In this document: in pieces, positions 60,199 to 64,000 of the stretch
How positions within the stretch are numbered: the stretch's first letter is position 1
Layout: each line of letters starts with the position of its first letter
Assembly (NCBI RefSeq): GCF_002865645.1
Contig: NW_020194519.1
Coordinates: 1,113,542-1,177,541, forward strand
Length of the DNA stretch: 64,000 nt
Reading direction: 5' to 3'
From: Hyaloscypha bicolor E
Taxonomy: Eukaryota; Ascomycota; Leotiomycetes; Helotiales; Hyaloscyphaceae
The notes under the pieces: model-generated
The model's input: only the letters and a program-made list of their open reading frames with translations
What the model was told of the DNA's origin: nothing
The model's database searches: none
Translations under genes and position numbers: made by a program

Positions 60199-62004
60199 AT
60201 GGGGTCGGAACCAAAATCTTCGATGAGGCACTATGCTATCCTAATCGGTATCTGTTTCACCCCACTTGAACGGCGCAGCGAATGGCAACCGCTCAAAGGA
60301 TGTGTCCAAGACGTTCAAAGCATGAGGAAGCAACTTATGAAGTCTTTTCCTCATTCTGACACCCAGGTACTCACAGCGAGCCTCCAGCACCCTGATGATG
60401 CTCGCCCATCGGGGAGCGTCGTGCGTGACAGGCTTGATCCTTTGGTTAAATACTTGCCCTACAATCTTGCAGTGGATGTGGCCCATCCTCCAGAACCAGA
60501 TCCTGCGCCGAACGAGGAGAACGAGGACGCAGGTCCCGTGTACCGAGCGGCGTCATCCCGGCTCAACTGGTTGATTGATCCGGAGGGCTATGTTGTACTT
60601 GCTGCATGTGGGCCGACAGAAAAGGCTATGGAGCTGGACTTTGGAAACGGGCAATTCTATGGGGCGTTGTCCTACTTCCTAGTCAGAGCCTTCATCCGAC
60701 GGGGAGGTGTCGGCGGCAAACATCAATACATATACTCACATATCGTATCACGATTTCGAGAAAAGTGCCCCAATCAGCGGCCTATGCTTTACGGAAACAA
60801 CACCCTCAGTTTCTTCACAGACTCCACGTTTCCGTGGCACGCAGCCCCGATTCCGGTCGTCAAAACCGCGACAGGTCTTCAACTTGAAGCTGGTCTAGCT
60901 CATGGCATTAGCTCCGAGGACTTCTTCGCGATTGATCCAGACGATCCTACTTCGGACCTTACCATAGCATCGACATCAAGTCCCCTAACGTTCAAGGCCA
61001 CAGAGGTCCGTGGTCTAACTTCAGACTTGGAGTTGCTAGACTCGAACGCCGGGGCTTTCACAGCCGCGTCAGGTTTGACTGCGACAGCAATCACTCGCTT
61101 GTCTCTACGCAGATTTACTATCGGGCTTAACTTGCAGATTCCACGTTCCGAAGTATGGTCGAAAGCCGTGCATGATCGAGTGTCGCTGCACATCACTTAT
61201 GTCGACGGGACCGAGGACGCCACTACCTTTACATTCATCGTCACCGTTTTAACGAACGATTATTACCAGATTCGAGAATATGGCGACCTTATTCCGGATA
61301 AACTCTTGCCAAAGTCTATGTATCCTCTGGAAGAGAATGCAGAGTTCGTGCTAGATGTTATGGAGCACGTGGCCCAATATTGGGATATATACAACTTGCG
61401 CGAGCCAAACTACTCGGAAAATCCACTGCGAGAACAGTTTGGTGTCTCACTCGTGGCTAGTGATGATAGAAATTACCACTCACAATGTTGTCATCCCACC
61501 ACCCACCCTATGGCTCTGGTTAAAGATGGGGATTCGCTCGAATTGGTCGTGTTGAACTGGGGCTTGTCGGCACTCTACGTCAATGTCTTTGCTATGGGGG
61601 CAATATGGGATGTCGAGGATCTCCTGTACGCTAACCACGAAGTTATTCCTCAGCGGCTCAGTTACAACGCCCTAGAATTTTTTAACAACACTAGCCATAA
61701 CAGTGGCGAATGGAGGTTGAAGATACGGATGTCCTTGCCTAAGGAGTTGGGTGACAGTATAGAAAGGTGCGACGATTATATCAAGGTCTGCATCACCTCG
61801 CAGCCAACCTCGTTCACGTCGTTGGAGCAACCTAATCTTGGCGAGTTTTTAACACTCCGGCGGAAGAACAGACACAGACACAGACGAGGGGAGCAAGATA
61901 CAAGTGCTTCACTGGAGGCCTGGGCCATGCTTACCTTTCCGGTGCATACTTATGAGGCTGGAGCTTGGGAAGACATGATGAGAGATCCTTGGGAACGAAC
62001 TTGA
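60199..62004 (+). CDS. Caspase-like protein lacking the catalytic His and Cys segment (putative pseudo-caspase)
   Basis: 601 aa from the ATG MGSEPKSSMRHYAILIG; the in-frame codon at 60157 is GTG and is not used. The first strand and helix are those of a C14 caspase/metacaspase p20 fold: HYAILIGICFTP, LKGCVQDVQSMRKQL, TQVLTASLQ. The family next has a strand ending in SGHG and, later, a strand ending in DCCFSGS. Here the sequence goes from HPDDARP directly to SGSVVRD, so about 100 residues, including both catalytic motifs, are missing in frame. Family similarity resumes at once: KYLPYNLAVDVAHPPEP, NWLIDPEGYVVLAACGPTEKA, GALSYFLVRAF and GGVGGKHQYIYSHI, followed by a beta-rich C-terminal region of about 350 aa. 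No intron fits. Likely a regulator, adaptor or dead enzyme. Confidence 0.82.
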   Translation: MGSEPKSSMRHYAILIGICFTPLERRSEWQPLKGCVQDVQSMRKQLMKSFPHSDTQVLTASLQHPDDARPSGSVVRDRLDPLVKYLPYNLAVDVAHPPEPDPAPNEENEDAGPVYRAASSRLNWLIDPEGYVVLAACGPTEKAMELDFGNGQFYGALSYFLVRAFIRRGGVGGKHQYIYSHIVSRFREKCPNQRPMLYGNNTLSFFTDSTFPWHAAPIPVVKTATGLQLEAGLAHGISSEDFFAIDPDDPTSDLTIASTSSPLTFKATEVRGLTSDLELLDSNAGAFTAASGLTATAITRLSLRRFTIGLNLQIPRSEVWSKAVHDRVSLHITYVDGTEDATTFTFIVTVLTNDYYQIREYGDLIPDKLLPKSMYPLEENAEFVLDVMEHVAQYWDIYNLREPNYSENPLREQFGVSLVASDDRNYHSQCCHPTTHPMALVKDGDSLELVVLNWGLSALYVNVFAMGAIWDVEDLLYANHEVIPQRLSYNALEFFNNTSHNSGEWRLKIRMSLPKELGDSIERCDDYIKVCITSQPTSFTSLEQPNLGEFLTLRRKNRHRHRRGEQDTSASLEAWAMLTFPVHTYEAGAWEDMMRDPWERT

Positions 62005-62370
62005 CTTGCCAGTTGAGGACCTTGACTAGCGACTTCTCTAGAAGGACAAGTTTTATTTAATTTTCATTTGAGCCGAATTGGGAGAAACGTTCTTTATTAC
62101 TCTTGTCCTGGACTGTTTGGGCAATAGGCCAAGCCATTTGAGCCTATACAGACAACAAAGTCGGCACCTCACGGAGCAGTGATGCCAAATGCCACCTATG
62201 GTAGTGACATGCGTCTTTGCAGTAGTGCCCTTGGGGCGATAAATACGTGCGACATTTTTAATAGCATGCTAGCAGCAAGCGGCTTTGCCTTCAAATTTGG
62301 ACGCCATGAAGTTAATCAAGCTATTGACAGCCGATAACCCAGGAAAGAAATAAAGCGCCATGTCAAATCG
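62005..62370. other. Convergent intergenic region
   Basis: 366 bases between the 3' ends of the caspase-like gene and the small minus-strand gene. Nothing recognised. Confidence 0.6.
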
Positions 62371-62757
62371 CTACTGCTTCGAGAGCTCGCTTTTATCAAC
62401 CTGAGCGCCATTCTCATAACTCTGAAACGTGTCAGGATAGCAGAGAGTATATTTTCCGCCATCAACAACCGTTTCAATGAGGTAAGGACCCCTTTTCTGT
62501 CCATCCGCCGACGTGACATAAACTGAATCGCCGACACTGAAAGCACTCTCCTATATGATGATATCTTAGTTTTGGGGATCTAATACAAGTTTCAAGGCAG
62601 CATGCGACAAACTTCTTTAGGTGCGAGACTCCTCCCCTTTCCACCCTTATCGACAGTGAAATCTGGGGTCGTGCGTCTTCCATTCGAAAGTTATTATTAG
62701 CTTCATAGCCAGCTCTAGCTAGAGAAGCACCTGTACTTACCCGTCGGACGAAGACAT
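62371..62757 (-). CDS. Small spliced protein of 86 aa, possible SH3-like barrel, unknown function
   Basis: Three exons: 62757-62741, 62676-62613 and 62550-62371. The first is 17 bases (ATG TCT TCG TCC GAC GG) with donor gtaagt; introns are 64 and 62 bases. The second donor is gtttgt, the acceptor catatag. The protein runs MSSSDGRTTPDFTVDKGGKG..., then ESAFSVGDSVYVTSADGQKRG, PYLIETVVDGGKYTLCYPD and ENGAQVDKSELSKQ. Pattern VGDxVYV...GPYxIxxVxxGxYTLC...G..V is that of a short beta barrel (SH3/Tudor-like) that is found in small fungal proteins I cannot name. No signal peptide. Every exon is shorter than 61 codons, so it escapes ORF-based calling. Codon use and splice signals are good; function unknown. 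Confidence 0.72.
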
Positions 62758-63458
62758 CTTCGCTAGACTAATCCACGAGGCAAACAATGGAAGGCAGCGA
62801 GAGAGCTGCGGTTCTTATGTTGCCCGATTGCTTCTTGTCATAGCCTAATAGGTCAATAGTCTGGTCTACACTCCAGATTGGTTGCCTTGCAGATTACTGC
62901 TCACTGCAACCCAGCCCCGCTAAGGCGGACCACGACAAGACACTTTGCTCAAATGCTTGTCGTTAATCCAGGACCGCATGAAAGCACGCCCGGCTACAGT
63001 GCAGCGCGTGCTTGTGGTCCGGCAGCGTTCCCATTCTCCCGACCTACTCCTATCCTGGCCCTAAGATAGGAAAGGAAAGGTAGGGATCTAGGATAGGAAG
63101 AGGTCGGGTTGCCAAGAGGTTAGGAAGATGGGAACGCTGTGGCCCGGTGGAGTGGAGCACAAGAACTGAGCGAGCACGTCTCGCTGGCAAGGCATCCCAT
63201 CAGGCATTGAAGAAGTCGTAGTAGAATTTGTGTAGAAGTAGCAATAAGACCTCTCTGACAAATTGAACTTTTGAACCTAGTGTTGCTGGGAGGAATAAAC
63301 GCTTCATTCATTCAATATTGAATGGAAACGTGGACTTAGGCATGGATGTACCGCTTTGCAATATCCCAAGCAGTTTGCGCCACCACGCGAAGCTTTTCTG
63401 TGATATTATATGGCTTGGGTGGGACAGAAAGGGCAATTCAGAAGCCTGCGACATAGAA
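62758..63458. other. Intergenic region with a long imperfect hairpin
   Basis: Lies between two divergent genes. It contains the inverted repeat listed separately at about 63017-63146. No gene found; the start of the DUF6594-type gene is at 63459. Confidence 0.55.
63017..63146. repeat. Imperfect hairpin of about 130 bases
   Basis: Left arm 63021-63056 (ggcagcgttcccattctcc then gacctactcctatcct) pairs with right arms aggataggaagaggtcgggt (63090-63109) and gatgggaacgctgtggcc (63127-63144), with a bulge between. Could be a fossil MITE or a structured transcript end. Confidence 0.55.
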
Positions 63459-64000
63459 ATGAACCCGAGAGAAACGGAATGTCGTCCGCCGACCAAAACA
63501 AGTACGTCCATCCCTTCATTTTCCTATAGCTGGCTGCGCATGGTTTCCCCGGAAGAAATTGTACCAACCGTTTGCATCAGTTGAAGATTATAGGGCCGAC
63601 TATCCTCGATTCTGCGCTTATGTCGCTGCCAACCCCGACTTCCTAGTATGTCGACGATTTCTCCGACTCAGGTCCTGGCTCCTCTGCCTCAAACAGGACA
63701 AGTTGTCACAGCTCGAGGAGCAACTCGACAACCTTGACCAGAACGAGGCCTCTCCCTTGTTTCTCGGCATGAGCAGGTGTGATAGAAACACAGCCCGAAC
63801 CTCTCTTCTCTCTCAGGCTTCTGTTCTTCTAGATGACTACGGTAAGACACATACATGACTACTCGACTGTGATACTCTAGACATTTGACACGGAGACACT
63901 AGACTCCTTTCTGGAGAAGACCCATCGAATACTCGGTTACGTCCATGCTCTACCACGGGATGTGACTAGCCTTAGGAACTGGATGATGAATGGGAGTTTG
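63459..64000 (+). CDS. DUF6594-type fungal protein, 5' part (3' end outside window)
   Basis: Exons 63459-63501, 63581-63841 and 63903 onward. Starting at MNPRETECRPP gives a spliced phase that works (donor gtacgt, acceptor catcag): MNPRETECRPPTKTIEDYRAD. An alternative ATG at 63479 has a better context (like the neighbour's MSSxD) but gives the wrong phase. The core reads YPRFCAYVAANPDFLVCRRF, RLRSWLLCLKQDKLSQLEEQL, LDNLDQNEASPLFLG, then LLDDYDSFLEKTHRIL and ALPRDVTSLRNWM. This is the N-terminal helical pattern of DUF6594, a fungal family usually carrying C-terminal membrane helices, which lie beyond the window. The second intron's acceptor is the tag at 63902, not the nearer one at 63880. 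Role unknown. Confidence 0.78.

Noticed and set aside
63881..63902. Acceptor at 63880 for the DUF6594-type gene
   Set aside because: Gives an immediate stop (phase 1); the acceptor at 63902 keeps the frame and restores the family string DYDSFLEKTHRIL.

Overview
The window is nuclear DNA of a filamentous ascomycete (Pezizomycotina). The evidence is the many short introns (46-62 bases) with GT...AG ends, the identity of the housekeeping genes (glycyl-tRNA synthetase, a Cla4-type kinase, Sec12, Sec61, MOD5, an MRP-type ABC transporter, a Na/K-type P-ATPase), and a 15 kb AT-rich block whose retrotransposons carry the signature of repeat-induced point mutation (RIP). A Leotiomycete-like origin is possible, but I cannot fix it from sequence alone.

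Layout. 1-11.3 kb holds conserved genes on the + strand: the 3' part of glycyl-tRNA synthetase, a PH/CRIB/kinase PAK (CLA4), the Sar1 exchange factor SEC12, and a secreted GH27 alpha-galactosidase. 11.3-16.5 kb is gene-poor and holds a broken minus-strand coding remnant and two palindromic, MITE-like elements. 16.5-19.1 kb has an alpha/beta-hydrolase whose nucleophile serine is alanine, and a small ABM-like dimeric-barrel protein. 20.5-39.1 kb is a minus-strand block: a 1696-aa ABCC transporter, SEC61 alpha, a 1120-aa P-type ATPase, a small Cys/His-rich protein, tRNA isopentenyltransferase MOD5, and a nucleoside 2-deoxyribosyltransferase-like protein.

39.5-54.5 kb is a RIP-degraded transposon nest. 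An outer Ty3/gypsy chromovirus (314-bp LTRs, + strand, with recognisable RT, RNase H, integrase and chromodomain) is split by an inner gypsy element (260-bp LTRs, minus strand, 5-bp target duplication AATAG). A third, more decayed LTR copy lies directly behind the outer 3' LTR.

55-64 kb is the most unusual part: an accessory island against the repeat block. A 1501-aa TPR-CHAT protease with an intact His/Cys dyad (minus strand) faces, across a 594-base shared promoter region, a caspase-like protein that has lost the stretch holding both catalytic motifs yet keeps an open frame of 601 aa. Next come a previously hard-to-see three-exon gene for an 86-aa protein and the start of a DUF6594-type gene. 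CHAT and caspase-like proteases are known in fungal and bacterial regulated cell death and conflict systems. I propose the group as a candidate protease/pseudo-protease system; this is inference from gene content and arrangement only.

Exon boundaries were worked out by eye from splice signals, frame and family similarity. Protein lengths refer to those spliced models.
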